NCBI GenBank assembly: GCA_030685025.1
Contig: JAUXWC010000281.1
Location: 161,489-225,488, forward strand
Reading direction: 5' to 3'
DNA: 64,000 nt
From: Rhodoferax sp.
Lineage (GTDB): Bacteria; Pseudomonadota; Gammaproteobacteria; Burkholderiales; Burkholderiaceae_C
In this document: piece by piece, positions 51,589-60,624 of the stretch
How positions within the stretch are numbered: position 1 is the stretch's first letter
How the letters are laid out: each line of letters opens with the position of its first letter
The notes under the pieces: generated by a model
What the model was told of the DNA's origin: nothing
The model's input: the letters and a program-made list of their open reading frames with translations, nothing else
The model's database searches: none
Position numbers and translations under genes: made by a program

Positions 51589-52986
51589 ATGAATGCAGCC
51601 GTAGCTGAGCCGGTTTCGGAAGAACTCTTGCGTCGATTTGACGTTTCCGGGCCGCGTTACACGTCCTACCCAACGGCAGACCGGTTCGTGGAGGCCTTCA
51701 CGGCCAACGATTACATCCAGGCGCTAAGCCTGCGCCGCGCCGGGGCGGCGGGCATGAGCTTGCCCTTGTCGCTGTATGTGCATATTCCGTTCTGTGAATC
51801 GTTGTGCTACTACTGCGCTTGCAACAAGATCATCACCAAACACCACGATCGGGCCACGCCGTACCTGCGTTACCTCAGTCGTGAAGTCGACTTGCACACC
51901 GAACACATTGGCCTGGGCCAGACCGTCTCGCAATTGCACCTGGGCGGCGGCACTCCGACCTTTCTCAATGACGCCGAACTGCGTGAACTGATGGCGATGT
52001 TCAAGCGCAGTTTCACTTTGGCGCCGGGTGGTGAGTATTCGATCGAGGTTGACCCGCGCACCGTCGACCCCGAGCGGCTCGACACCCTGAAAGAGCTTGG
52101 GTTCAACCGCCTGAGCTTTGGCGTGCAGGATTTCGACCCGGCGGTGCAAAAGGCGGTCCACCGCGTGCAGCCGCTCGAGCAGGTGTTCGCCCTGGTGGCG
52201 GCGGCGCGCGAGCGCAAGTTCGACTCGATCAACGTGGACTTGATCTATGGCTTGCCGCGCCAAAGTCCCGAGTCGTTTGATCGCACGCTGGCCCAGGTGA
52301 CCGAACTGCGCCCGGACCGGATTGCGCTGTATGCCTACGCCCATTTGCCCGAGCGCTTCAAGCCGCAGCGTCGCATTGCCACGGTCGAGTTGCCCGGTGG
52401 TCCGGCCAAGGTGGCGATGCTGGCACGCTCGATGGCGGCATTCATGGACGCCGGTTACGTGTATGTCGGCATGGATCACTTTGCACTGCCTGATGACGCC
52501 TTGGCGGTGGCCAAACGCCAGGGCCGTTTGCACCGCAATTTTCAGGGCTATAGCACCCAACCGGACTGCGACCTGATTGGCCTGGGCGTATCGTCGATCG
52601 GCCGTATTGGCGCAACCTACAGCCAGAACGCCAAGACGCTGGAAGAGTATTACGACTTCCTTGACCATGGGAACTTCCCAGTGGTGCGCGGCTTGGGACT
52701 GTCGCGGGACGATCTGGTGCGGCGCGCCGTGATCATGGCCCTGATGTGCCAGGGCCAGGTGCTGTACGAGTCGATCGACCTGGGCCACCTGATCAATTTC
52801 AAGACCTACTTTGCGCCCGAGATTGAAGCCCTGAAGGGGCTGGCCGATCAAGGCCTGGTGACCCTCGATGACACCGGCATTCAGGTCACCCCGACTGGCT
52901 GGTTCTTTGTGCGGGCGGTCGCCATGGTGTTCGACCGCTACTTGCAGACCGACCGCACCCGCGCGCGCTTCTCCAAGATCATTTAA
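51589..52986 (+). CDS. hemN: Oxygen-independent coproporphyrinogen III oxidase, 465 aa
   Basis: Radical SAM enzyme for anaerobic heme synthesis. The SAM/cluster motif CESLCYYCAC holds Cys69, Cys73 and Cys76 with an extra Cys78, the HemN-type C-x3-C-x2-C-x-C. Then LHLGGGTPTFL, a GVQDFDP segment and the C-terminal HemN domain follow. The N-terminal RYTSYPTADRF is a HemN-specific trip-wire region, which separates it from HemW. AAGGATTATTA precedes the ATG at 51589. Control by the FNR box upstream is likely. Confidence 0.94.
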   Translation: MNAAVAEPVSEELLRRFDVSGPRYTSYPTADRFVEAFTANDYIQALSLRRAGAAGMSLPLSLYVHIPFCESLCYYCACNKIITKHHDRATPYLRYLSREVDLHTEHIGLGQTVSQLHLGGGTPTFLNDAELRELMAMFKRSFTLAPGGEYSIEVDPRTVDPERLDTLKELGFNRLSFGVQDFDPAVQKAVHRVQPLEQVFALVAAARERKFDSINVDLIYGLPRQSPESFDRTLAQVTELRPDRIALYAYAHLPERFKPQRRIATVELPGGPAKVAMLARSMAAFMDAGYVYVGMDHFALPDDALAVAKRQGRLHRNFQGYSTQPDCDLIGLGVSSIGRIGATYSQNAKTLEEYYDFLDHGNFPVVRGLGLSRDDLVRRAVIMALMCQGQVLYESIDLGHLINFKTYFAPEIEALKGLADQGLVTLDDTGIQVTPTGWFFVRAVAMVFDRYLQTDRTRARFSKII

Positions 52987-52994
52987 CACGCCGC

Positions 52995-53672
52995 ATGCAG
53001 AGTTCGCTGGCCCTGACCGCCCTGCTGATGGGGCTGGTCGGAGGCCCCCACTGCGTGGCCATGTGCGGCGCCGCGTGCGCAGGCATCGGACAAGCAGCCG
53101 GTGCGCGCAAAAACTCCGCCATGTGGACCTTTCAGGCTGGTCGCGTACTGGGCTATTCCCTGTTGGGCGCGCTGGCGGGCGCCTCGATGCAGGGCTTGGG
53201 CTGGCTGACGGTGCAGTCAGTGGCGTTGCGCCCGGTCTGGAGTTTCTTTCACGTGGCCATGTTGGTGCTGGGCCTGGTGCTGCTGTTCAGCGCCAGGCAG
53301 CCGGTCTGGCTGGAGCGCGCCGGGCGTTCGCTGTGGGCGCTGGCCCGCCGCCTGGCCGCTGGGTGGGGCCGAGGCGCACCGCTGGTGGTTGGCACGCTGT
53401 GGGCCTTGCTGCCGTGTGGGCTGCTGTACTCCGCGTTGTTGGTGGCCACCCTGAGCGGCCATGCCATCCAGGGCGCGGCCGTGATGGCCTTGTTTGCCCT
53501 GGGCAGCAGTGTGTCGATGATGGCGGGGCCCTGGCTCTGGCTGCGCCTGAGCCACCAGGGCAACGGGCAGTGGGGCGTGCGGCTGGCGGGCCTGGCGCTG
53601 GCCGCCAGCTCGGCCTGGGCCTTGTGGATGGGGCTGGTGCACAGCCAAGCCCCCTGGTGCGTGACGACCTGA
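52995..53672 (+). CDS. SafE/UreH-like membrane protein (DsbD_2 type), 225 aa
   Basis: About six transmembrane helices with the motif GGPHCVAMCGAACAG at ~15-30, typical of the sulfite-exporter/DsbD-like family; this subfamily often lies in cbb3/FNR loci. LWALLPCGLLYSALLVAT carries a second conserved Pro-Cys. The Cys/Met/His residues suggest metal (copper) transport or thiol chemistry, but the substrate is not shown by the sequence. It starts 8 bp after hemN, so is probably co-transcribed. Confidence 0.75.
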   Translation: MQSSLALTALLMGLVGGPHCVAMCGAACAGIGQAAGARKNSAMWTFQAGRVLGYSLLGALAGASMQGLGWLTVQSVALRPVWSFFHVAMLVLGLVLLFSARQPVWLERAGRSLWALARRLAAGWGRGAPLVVGTLWALLPCGLLYSALLVATLSGHAIQGAAVMALFALGSSVSMMAGPWLWLRLSHQGNGQWGVRLAGLALAASSAWALWMGLVHSQAPWCVTT

Positions 53673-53720
53673 TTCTCAGCCGCTCCGGCGTGGCTTGGGC
53701 GCCCGGGGATAATCCAGGCC

Positions 53721-54719
53721 ATGCCGAGCCAGACAAACACTGACAAAGACCGCTGGAAGCTGTCGGTCGCCCCGATGATGGACTGGACTGACCGCCATTG
53801 TCGCTACTTCCACCGGCTGCTCACCCGGCACACCTTGCTGTACACCGAGATGGTGACCACCGGCGCCTTGATCCATGGCGACGTGCCGCGCCACCTGCGC
53901 TACAACGCTGAAGAGCATCCGCTGGCGCTGCAACTCGGTGGCAGCGAGCCGGCGGACCTGGCGCACTGCGCGCGCCTGGGCGAGCAATGGGGCTATGACG
54001 AAATCAACCTGAACTGCGGTTGCCCCAGCGAGCGGGTGCAGCGCGGTGCTTTCGGCGCGTGTCTGATGGCCGAGCCGCAATTGGTGGCCGATTGTGTCAA
54101 GGCGATGGTGGACATGGTTAGCGTACCGGTGACGGTGAAACACCGCATTGGCATCGACAAGACCGAGGACTATGGTTTTGTGGCGGACTTTGTCGGCACC
54201 GTGGCGCAAGCCGGGTGCCGGGTGTTCATCGTGCATGCGCGCAACGCCTGGCTCAAGGGCTTGTCGCCCAAGGAGAACCGCGAGATTCCGCCGCTGCGCT
54301 ACGAGTTGGCCTACCGGCTCAAACACGACTTCCCTGATTTGACGATTTGTATCAACGGCGGCATCACAGGCAGCGAGCAGATCGCCGAGCACCTGCGGCA
54401 TGTCGATGGCGTGATGGTCGGCCGCGCGGCCTACCACAACCCCTGGTTGATGGCGGACTGGGATCAGACGTTTTTCGGGGTAGCACCGACTGAGCGTAGC
54501 CGCGAAGCGATTGAGGCACAGATGTGCGACTACATGGTGCGCGAAGCGGCCGAGCACGGCACGCCCTGGAGCACCATGGCGCGGCACATGCTGGGCCTGC
54601 GCCACGGCTTGCCCGGCGCACGCCGCTGGCGCCAGGTGTGGAGCGACCACCGGCTGCACGACCAACCCGCGCATCACGTCATGGCGCTGGCGCACGGCGC
54701 GGTGCCCGCGCTGGCCTGA
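53721..54719 (+). CDS. dusA: tRNA-dihydrouridine synthase DusA, 332 aa
   Basis: FMN enzyme reducing uridine in the tRNA D-loop (U20/U20a in DusA). VAPMMDWTDRHCRYFHRLLT at ~16-35, the Cys-bearing EINLNCGCPSERVQRGAFGA (catalytic Cys) at ~94-113, VKHRIGIDKTEDYGFV and ICINGGITGSEQIAEHL all match DusA. Length typical. It is separated from the SafE-like gene by 48 bp, so it could be in the same transcript. Confidence 0.9.
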   Translation: MPSQTNTDKDRWKLSVAPMMDWTDRHCRYFHRLLTRHTLLYTEMVTTGALIHGDVPRHLRYNAEEHPLALQLGGSEPADLAHCARLGEQWGYDEINLNCGCPSERVQRGAFGACLMAEPQLVADCVKAMVDMVSVPVTVKHRIGIDKTEDYGFVADFVGTVAQAGCRVFIVHARNAWLKGLSPKENREIPPLRYELAYRLKHDFPDLTICINGGITGSEQIAEHLRHVDGVMVGRAAYHNPWLMADWDQTFFGVAPTERSREAIEAQMCDYMVREAAEHGTPWSTMARHMLGLRHGLPGARRWRQVWSDHRLHDQPAHHVMALAHGAVPALA

Positions 54720-54750
54720 TACCTTCACAACCCAAGTAACTACCCCCCCA

Positions 54751-55998
54751 ATGACTACTTCACCCCTGCCGGGCGGCACGCCAGCGCCTGACCAGTCCTT
54801 GCCGCTGATCCATTGGCTGCAGGCCGGCCTCGATTGCTCGGCCGGTTGGCGCTCCGAGCGCGGTGCGCCGCCGCCCAAGCGGGTGGTGTTGGCCGACGAC
54901 ACCCTGAGCGCCGACGTCGCCTACCGGCTGGCTTGCGAAGGAACCGCCTTGCTCTGGCGCGGCGATTTTCAGAACGCGCGCCAGATGCTGCAGGCGCTGG
55001 GCCGCCGCGCGGACCAGAAGCCTGCGCGCAAACTGCGTAAGGGCGTCAAGCCCGCCGCTGCGCCGACGTCGCCTGCGGACGCCTTTCACCAGCACCGCCA
55101 AGCCCAGTCGCAGCGCGCGCGGGTGCTGGGCATGCTGCTGATTCCCTTCGAGGCGGACTATGGCATTCCCCTGCGGCGCGCGCCCGACGCGCGCCATGCT
55201 TGTGCGCAGGCGTGGGGCCCCGCGCCGACTGACACGGCAGCGGCATCGGTCGCCTCGCTGCGCGAACTGTTGGGCGTGGTCAGCGCCTACGAGTGGCGCA
55301 AAAAGGGCGTCGAGGTGAGCGCGCTGGGGCCGGCACCCAATAACCGCATCCATCCGCACTACGGCGTGTTCTCGCCCTTGCGCGGCGAATACGTCAGCTT
55401 GGTCGCCAGTGCCCCCTTGCCTGCGGGCGACGTTGCCTCTAGCGGGTATGTGGCATTTGACATCGGCACCGGCACCGGCGTGTTGTCGGCCGTGCTGGCG
55501 CGCCGCAGTGTGGCCCACGTGGTGGCCACCGACCAGGACCCGCGCGCACTGGCCTGTGCCCAGGACAACCTGACGCAACTCGGCGTCGCGCAGCAGGTGC
55601 AACTGCTGCGCACGGATCTGTTCCCTCCGGGTCGCGCCAACCTGGTGGTGTGCAACCCGCCGTGGCTGCCCGCGCGCCCGAGTTCGCCACTTGAGCATGC
55701 GGTGTACGACGAAGACAGCCGCATGCTGCTGGGTTTTCTCGGCGGTTTGGCGGCGCACCTGGCGCCAGGCGCAGAAGGCTGGCTGATCCTGTCGGACTTT
55801 GCCGAGCACCTGGGCCTGCGCACACGCGCCGAGTTGTTGGCTGCGTTCCAGCGTTGTGGCCTGAAAGTGCTGGGTCGAATCGACGCCAAGCCCTTGCACC
55901 CCAAAGCGGCGGATGCCAGCGACCCCTTGCATCTGGCACGCGCCGCCGAGCTCACCTCGTTGTGGCGCTTGGCAGCCATCGGCGGTGGCAACGATTGA
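54751..55998 (+). CDS. Class I SAM-dependent methyltransferase, 415 aa
   Basis: The N-terminal ~170 residues are Ala/Arg-rich and without a recognised fold. The C-terminal part has a Rossmann methyltransferase domain: FDIGTGTGVLSAVLARR at ~235-250 (motif I), VATDQDPRALACAQDNL, and the NPPW motif in LVVCNPPWLPARP at ~305, as in N5-glutamine or N6-adenine methyltransferases (PrmC/HemK or RlmG type). The substrate cannot be told. The ATG at 54751 has no good ribosome site. The stop TGA overlaps the FNR-like site at 55995. Confidence 0.75.
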   Translation: MTTSPLPGGTPAPDQSLPLIHWLQAGLDCSAGWRSERGAPPPKRVVLADDTLSADVAYRLACEGTALLWRGDFQNARQMLQALGRRADQKPARKLRKGVKPAAAPTSPADAFHQHRQAQSQRARVLGMLLIPFEADYGIPLRRAPDARHACAQAWGPAPTDTAAASVASLRELLGVVSAYEWRKKGVEVSALGPAPNNRIHPHYGVFSPLRGEYVSLVASAPLPAGDVASSGYVAFDIGTGTGVLSAVLARRSVAHVVATDQDPRALACAQDNLTQLGVAQQVQLLRTDLFPPGRANLVVCNPPWLPARPSSPLEHAVYDEDSRMLLGFLGGLAAHLAPGAEGWLILSDFAEHLGLRTRAELLAAFQRCGLKVLGRIDAKPLHPKAADASDPLHLARAAELTSLWRLAAIGGGND

Positions 55999-56008
55999 TT
56001 CAGGTCAA
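55995..56008. promoter_or_regulatory. FNR-like site upstream of the 2-oxoacid oxidoreductase operon
   Basis: TTGAT-TCAG-GTCAA differs from the consensus TTGAT-N4-ATCAA only at the first base of the right half. Its centre lies 101 bp upstream of the gamma-subunit ATG at 56103, allowing a class II promoter with a ~60-nt leader. It includes the stop codon of the methyltransferase gene. Confidence 0.6.
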
Positions 56009-56102
56009 GTAGCTGCCGGCGCGATGCGGCACCATGGAGTCAGTCGGGCGATGCACGCGGCACAGGGGCTTGCGGGCAGCCGCTCGAACTGGAAGGCAAG
56101 CC

Positions 56103-56684
56103 ATGTTTCAGGTACGAATTCACGGGCGCGGCGGGCAGGGCGTGGTGACTGGCGCCGAAATGCTGTCCATCGCGGCGTTTGTCGGGGGCCGCCATGCGCA
56201 GGCCTTTCCCAGCTTTGGGTCCGAGCGCACCGGCGCGCCGGTGGTGGCGTTTTGCCGCATGGACGACAAAGAGATTCGCCTGCGCGAACCCATCATGCAG
56301 CCCGACGCCATCATCATCCAGGACCCCACGCTGCTGCATCAGGTTGACGTGTTTGGCGGCCTGCGACGAGACGGCTACATCCTGATCAACACCACCCGCA
56401 GTTTCGACGAACTGGGCCTGGGCGATTTCGTCAAAGACTTTCGTCCCGAGCATCTGCTGACCGTGCCAGCGACCGAACTGGCCATGAAGCACGTCGGCCG
56501 GCCGGTGCCCAACGTGCCCTTGCTCGGGGCCTTCGCGGCGCTGTGCGCCTTGATCAGTCTGGACGCGGTGCATGCGGCGATCGGGCAGAAGTTTTCTGGC
56601 AAGGTTGCCCAGGGCAATTGCGCCGCTGCCCGCGAGGCCTATGACATCGTGATTGAACAAGAGAAGAAGGTGCAGCATGTTTGA
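56103..56684 (+). CDS. 2-oxoacid:acceptor oxidoreductase gamma subunit, 193 aa
   Basis: Starts VRIHGRGGQGVVTGAEMLS, the gamma signature of pyruvate/2-oxoacid ferredoxin oxidoreductases, then PSFGSERTGAPVVAFCRM and NTTRSFDELG. Length (193) matches a stand-alone gamma subunit. It overlaps the alpha gene by 8 nt (56677-56684), a sign of coupled translation. Subunit names are by homology pattern; the substrate (pyruvate, 2-oxoglutarate, indolepyruvate or phenylglyoxylate) is not set by this subunit. Confidence 0.85.
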   Translation: MFQVRIHGRGGQGVVTGAEMLSIAAFVGGRHAQAFPSFGSERTGAPVVAFCRMDDKEIRLREPIMQPDAIIIQDPTLLHQVDVFGGLRRDGYILINTTRSFDELGLGDFVKDFRPEHLLTVPATELAMKHVGRPVPNVPLLGAFAALCALISLDAVHAAIGQKFSGKVAQGNCAAAREAYDIVIEQEKKVQHV

Positions 56685-57930
56685 ACAATGTGAAGGCTCC
56701 CACGGCGTCGCCATGGCGGTGGCGCTGAGCCGCCCGGAGGTGATCTGCGCCTACCCGATCTCGCCGCAGACCCACATCGTCGAAGGCCTGGGGGAGATGG
56801 TCAAAAGCGGCGCGCTGACACGCTGTGAGTTCATCAACGTCGAGTCCGAGTTTGCCGCGCTGAGCGTGGCCATCGGTGCCTCGGCCGCTGGCGCGCGCGC
56901 CTACACCGCCACCGCCAGCCAGGGCCTGCTGTTCATGGCCGAGGCGGTCTACAACGCATCGGGCTTGGGCCTGCCGATTGTCATGACGGTGGCCAATCGC
57001 GCCATTGGCGCGCCCATCAACATCTGGAACGACCACACCGACAGCATGTCGATGCGCGACGCCGGCTGGTTGCAGATCTTTGCCGAAAGCAACCAGGAAG
57101 CGCTGGACCTGCACATCCAGGCCTTTCGCATTGCCGAAGAGCTGTCGCTGCCGGTGATGGTCTGTATGGATGGCTTCATCCTGACCCACGCCTACGAGCG
57201 GGTGGACATGCCCGAACAAGCGCAGGTGGACCGCTTCCTGCCGCCCTATGAGCCGCGTCAGGTGCTGGACCCGAACGAGCCGGTGACCATCGGCGCGATG
57301 GTCGGGCCTGAGGCGTTTACCGAAGTGCGTTACCTGGCACACGCCAAGCAAATGCAGGCGCTGGAGCTGATACCGCAGATCGCCGAGGAATTCAAGCAAG
57401 TTTTTGGGCGCGATTCGGGCGGGCTGATCAAGCCCTACCGCCTGGACGATGCTGACACCGTTGTGATCGCCCTGGGCTCGGTGCTGGGCACCATCAAGGA
57501 CACGGTGGACGACCTGCGCGCCGAGGGCGTGAAGGTGGGCGTGCTGGGCATCACCTCGTATCGCCCGTTCCCGATCGAGGCGATCCGCGCCGCCACGGCG
57601 CATGTCAAACGCATCGTGGTGATCGAGAAATGTTTTGCGGTGGGCATTGGCGGCATCGTCTCGCGCGACGTGCGCAGCGCCGTGCAAAGCCGCCCGCAGC
57701 AGGTGTTTGCGGTGATCGCCGGTCTGGGCGGGCGGGCCATCACCAAGGCCTCGCTGCATCGTTTGTTGCGTGAGGCGATGGCCGACAAGCTGGAATTGCT
57801 GACCTTCCTGGACCTGAACTGGGAGGTGGTCAACCGCGTGCTGGCGCGCGAGAAGGAACAGCGCCGCTCGGGTCCCGTGGCCGAGGGCATTTTGCGCGAC
57901 ATCGGCACCGTGTCGTCGAGTATCGGGTAG
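56677..57930 (+). CDS. 2-oxoacid:acceptor oxidoreductase alpha subunit, 417 aa
   Basis: N-terminal CEGSHGVAMAVALSRPEVIC, then AYPISPQTHIVEGLGEMVKS and the conserved INVESEFAALSVAIGASAAG and TATASQGLLFMAEAVYNASG, all PorA hallmarks. IWNDHTDSMSMRDAGWLQIF is near 125-145. The C-terminal transketolase-type domain ends in GVLGITSYRPFPIEAIRAAT. ATG at 56677 is preceded by GAGAAGAAGGTGCAGC. Same operon as gamma and beta (10 bp before beta). Substrate may be pyruvate or another 2-oxoacid such as phenylglyoxylate. Confidence 0.85.
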   Translation: MFEQCEGSHGVAMAVALSRPEVICAYPISPQTHIVEGLGEMVKSGALTRCEFINVESEFAALSVAIGASAAGARAYTATASQGLLFMAEAVYNASGLGLPIVMTVANRAIGAPINIWNDHTDSMSMRDAGWLQIFAESNQEALDLHIQAFRIAEELSLPVMVCMDGFILTHAYERVDMPEQAQVDRFLPPYEPRQVLDPNEPVTIGAMVGPEAFTEVRYLAHAKQMQALELIPQIAEEFKQVFGRDSGGLIKPYRLDDADTVVIALGSVLGTIKDTVDDLRAEGVKVGVLGITSYRPFPIEAIRAATAHVKRIVVIEKCFAVGIGGIVSRDVRSAVQSRPQQVFAVIAGLGGRAITKASLHRLLREAMADKLELLTFLDLNWEVVNRVLAREKEQRRSGPVAEGILRDIGTVSSSIG

Positions 57931-57939
57931 GGGGAAAAG

Positions 57940-58935
57940 ATGGACCAAACCGTCGTCAAGTTTTACCAGACCGGTACCTTCACCGTGGGCAACCGGCTGC
58001 TGGCGCCCGAGCTGCGCAGCGTGCAGGCCGATACGCAGCGCTTCAACTCGCTCAACTCCGGCCACCGCGCCTGCCAGGGCTGCGGCGAGGCGCTGGGCGC
58101 GCGTTACGCGATTGACGCGGCCATGCAAGCCACCAAGGGCCAACTGATTGCCGCCAACGCCACTGGCTGCCTGGAGGTGTTCTCCACCCCGTACCCCGAG
58201 ACCTCGTGGCAAATGCCGTGGATTCACTCGCTGTTTGGCAACGCCGCCGCCGTGGCCACCGGCATTGCTGCTGCCATGCGTGTCAAGGGCCGCAGTGAGG
58301 TGCGGGTGGTGGCGCAGGGCGGTGATGGCGGCACCACCGACATCGGCTTTGGTTGCCTGTCGGGCATGTTCGAGCGCAATGACGACGTGCTGTACATCTG
58401 CTACGACAACGAGGCCTACATGAACACCGGTGTACAGCGCTCCAGCGCCACGCCGCCGGCAGCCCGCACCGCCACCACCATGCCAGTGGGGCCGCAGCCC
58501 GGCAATGTGTTTGGCCAGGGCAAGAACCTGCCGCAAATCGCCATGGCGCATGAGATCCCCTACGTGGCCACCGCCACCGTGGCCGACCTGCATGACCTGG
58601 AATACAAGGTCAAGCGGGCCATGTCGATCCACGGTGCGCGCTACATCCACATCTTTGTGCCCTGTCCACTGGGCTGGGGCGCGGCCTCGCACGACACCAT
58701 CAAACTGGCCCGTCTGGCCACCGAGAGCGGCTTCTTCCCGGTGTTCGAGGCCAGGCGCGGTGAGGTCACCGGCGTCACCAAGATCCGGCGCCAGGTTCCG
58801 ATTGAAGACTACCTGCGGCCACAAAAGCGCTTTGCCCATCTGTTTGGCCAGACGCCCGACACCGCCACCATTGCCCGGCTACAGGCCATTGCGGACCGCA
58901 ACATCCGCCGTTACGGCCTGCTGGACGCGGCCTAG
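57940..58935 (+). CDS. 2-oxoacid:acceptor oxidoreductase beta subunit, 331 aa
   Basis: ThDP-binding subunit: CQGCGE near residue 47 for the [4Fe-4S] cluster, a further Cys (NATGCLEVFSTPYPETSW), and the ThDP motif GDGGTTDIGFGCLSGMFERN with YDNEAYMNTGVQRSSATP. PCPLGWGAAS carries a fourth Cys. The length (331) is normal. It follows alpha by 9 bp and is separated from the fused oxidoreductase by a 63-bp gap with a REP-like repeat. Confidence 0.87.
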   Translation: MDQTVVKFYQTGTFTVGNRLLAPELRSVQADTQRFNSLNSGHRACQGCGEALGARYAIDAAMQATKGQLIAANATGCLEVFSTPYPETSWQMPWIHSLFGNAAAVATGIAAAMRVKGRSEVRVVAQGGDGGTTDIGFGCLSGMFERNDDVLYICYDNEAYMNTGVQRSSATPPAARTATTMPVGPQPGNVFGQGKNLPQIAMAHEIPYVATATVADLHDLEYKVKRAMSIHGARYIHIFVPCPLGWGAASHDTIKLARLATESGFFPVFEARRGEVTGVTKIRRQVPIEDYLRPQKRFAHLFGQTPDTATIARLQAIADRNIRRYGLLDAA

Positions 58936-58987
58936 TCAGTTGAGGACAGAGCGGGCTCGCTTCGCGTAGCTGCGGTCTGTCCCGCAA
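58936..58987. repeat. REP-like palindromic repeat, copy B (52 bp, reverse orientation)
   Basis: Reverse complement of copy A at both ends: TCAGTTGAGGACAGAG at the left and CGGTCTGTCCCGCAA at the right, with a different centre. GGACAGA pairs with TCTGTCC. It directly follows the TAG of the beta subunit and ends 11 bp before the next ATG, so it lies inside the operon. Confidence 0.75.
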
Positions 58988-58998
58988 GGAGATAAGTT

Positions 58999-60624
58999 AT
59001 GCAAAAGCCCTTCGCCATCACGCTCGATGTCGGCAGCTCGCTGGCCAATCACACTGGCTCGTGGCGCAATGCGCGCCCGGTCTATCTGGACCGCCTGCCG
59101 CCCTGCAACCACCAGTGCCCGGCCGGCGAGAACATCCAGGCCTGGCTGTTTCACGCTGAGTCGGGCGACTATGAACAGGCCTGGCGCAAGTTGGTGCAGG
59201 ACAACCCCTTTCCCGCCATCATGGGCCGGGTCTGTTACCACAGTTGCGAAGGGGCCTGCAACCGCGCCAAGGTGGACGCGCCGGTGGGCATCAACTCGGT
59301 GGAGCGTTTTCTGGGCGATGAGGCGATTGCCAAAGGCTGGCAGTTCGAGACGGTGCCACGGGCCTCCGGCAAAAAAGTGCTGGTGGTGGGCGCCGGCCCC
59401 AGCGGCCTGTCGGCTGCCTACCACTTGGCGCGCTTGGGCCATCAGGTCACGGTGCAAGAGGCCGGCCCGCTGCCGGGCGGCATGATGCGTTTTGGCATCC
59501 CGCAATACCGCTTGCCGCGCCAGGTGCTCGATGCCGAGGTGCAGCGCATCGTGGCGCTGGGTGTCACCGTTCAATACAACACCAAGGTCTCCAACGTGCT
59601 GGAGGCCAAAAGTGCGGGTGGCTTTGACGCGGTGTTTCTGGCAGTAGGCGCGCACATTGCCAAGCGCGCCTTCATTCCGGCGGGCGACTCGGCCAAGGTG
59701 CTGGACGCGGTGGCCGTGCTGCGCTCGATGGAGGGCGAGGACAAACCCCTGCTGGGTCGCCGTGTGGTGGTGTATGGCGGTGGCAACACGGCGATTGACG
59801 TGGCCCGCACCGCCAAGCGGCTGGGCGCCACCGAATCCATCATCGTCTACCGTCGTACCCGCGAGAAGATGCCGGCGCACGACTTCGAGGTGGAAGAAGC
59901 GCTGCAAGAAGGGGTGATGATCAAGTGGCTGTCCACCATCAAACAGGCGGGCGAGTCGTCCATCACGGTGGAGAAGATGGCGTTGGATGAGAAGGGTTTT
60001 CCGCAACCCACGGGTGAGTTTGAAACACTGGAGGCCGACTCCGTGGTGTTGGCGCTGGGCCAGGACGTGGATTTGGCGCTGATCGACGGTGTGCCCGGCC
60101 TGACCGTTGAAGACGGCGTGGTGCAGGTCAACCCGCAAATGATGACCGGCCACCCCGGCATCTTTGCCGGCGGCGACATGGTGCCCGCCGAGCGCAACGT
60201 AACGGTGGCCATTGGCCACGGCAAGAAGGCCGCGCGCCACATCGACGCCTGGCTGCGCGGCGCGGCCCATGTGCCGCCACCCAAACACGAACTGGCCAGC
60301 TTCGACAAACTCAACACCTGGTACTACAGCGATGCGCCAAAAACCGTGCGCCCAATGCTCGACATCATCCGGCGCCAATCGACCTTCGAGGAAGTGCAGG
60401 GCGGGCTGGATGAGACCAACGCCCTGTTCGAAGCGCGGCGCTGCCTGTCATGCGGCAACTGTTTTGAATGCGACAACTGTTACGGGGTGTGCCCCGACAA
60501 CGCCGTCATCAAACACGGGCCGGGCAAGGGCTTTGAATTCAAGCTGGACTACTGCAAGGGCTGCGGCATCTGCGTGGCGGAGTGCCCGTGTGGCGCGATC
60601 AAGATGGTGCCGGAAGAGGTTTAG
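58999..60624 (+). CDS. Fused GltD-type FAD-NAD(P) oxidoreductase with C-terminal di-[4Fe-4S] ferredoxin, 541 aa
   Basis: N-terminal cluster region: CNHQC (Cys36, Cys40) and CYHSCEGAC (Cys79, Cys83, Cys87), as in glutamate synthase small subunits. FAD-binding GAGPSG at 131-136, second dinucleotide motif GGGNTAID at 260-267, and FAGGDMV near 390. The C-terminal ~60 residues are a bacterial ferredoxin: Cys482, 485, 488, 491, 494, 498 and Cys519, 522, 525, 529, which would replace the missing delta subunit. Strong AAGGAGATAAGTT ribosome site. It likely transfers electrons between the oxidoreductase and NAD(P). A GltD homologue without GltB nearby supports this role. Confidence 0.85.
   Translation: MQKPFAITLDVGSSLANHTGSWRNARPVYLDRLPPCNHQCPAGENIQAWLFHAESGDYEQAWRKLVQDNPFPAIMGRVCYHSCEGACNRAKVDAPVGINSVERFLGDEAIAKGWQFETVPRASGKKVLVVGAGPSGLSAAYHLARLGHQVTVQEAGPLPGGMMRFGIPQYRLPRQVLDAEVQRIVALGVTVQYNTKVSNVLEAKSAGGFDAVFLAVGAHIAKRAFIPAGDSAKVLDAVAVLRSMEGEDKPLLGRRVVVYGGGNTAIDVARTAKRLGATESIIVYRRTREKMPAHDFEVEEALQEGVMIKWLSTIKQAGESSITVEKMALDEKGFPQPTGEFETLEADSVVLALGQDVDLALIDGVPGLTVEDGVVQVNPQMMTGHPGIFAGGDMVPAERNVTVAIGHGKKAARHIDAWLRGAAHVPPPKHELASFDKLNTWYYSDAPKTVRPMLDIIRRQSTFEEVQGGLDETNALFEARRCLSCGNCFECDNCYGVCPDNAVIKHGPGKGFEFKLDYCKGCGICVAECPCGAIKMVPEEV

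Noticed and set aside
56554..58839. 761-residue minus-strand frame opposite the oxidoreductase genes
   Set aside because: Antisense to three genes with strong motifs; composition is His/Arg/Gly-rich, typical of antisense GC-rich frames.
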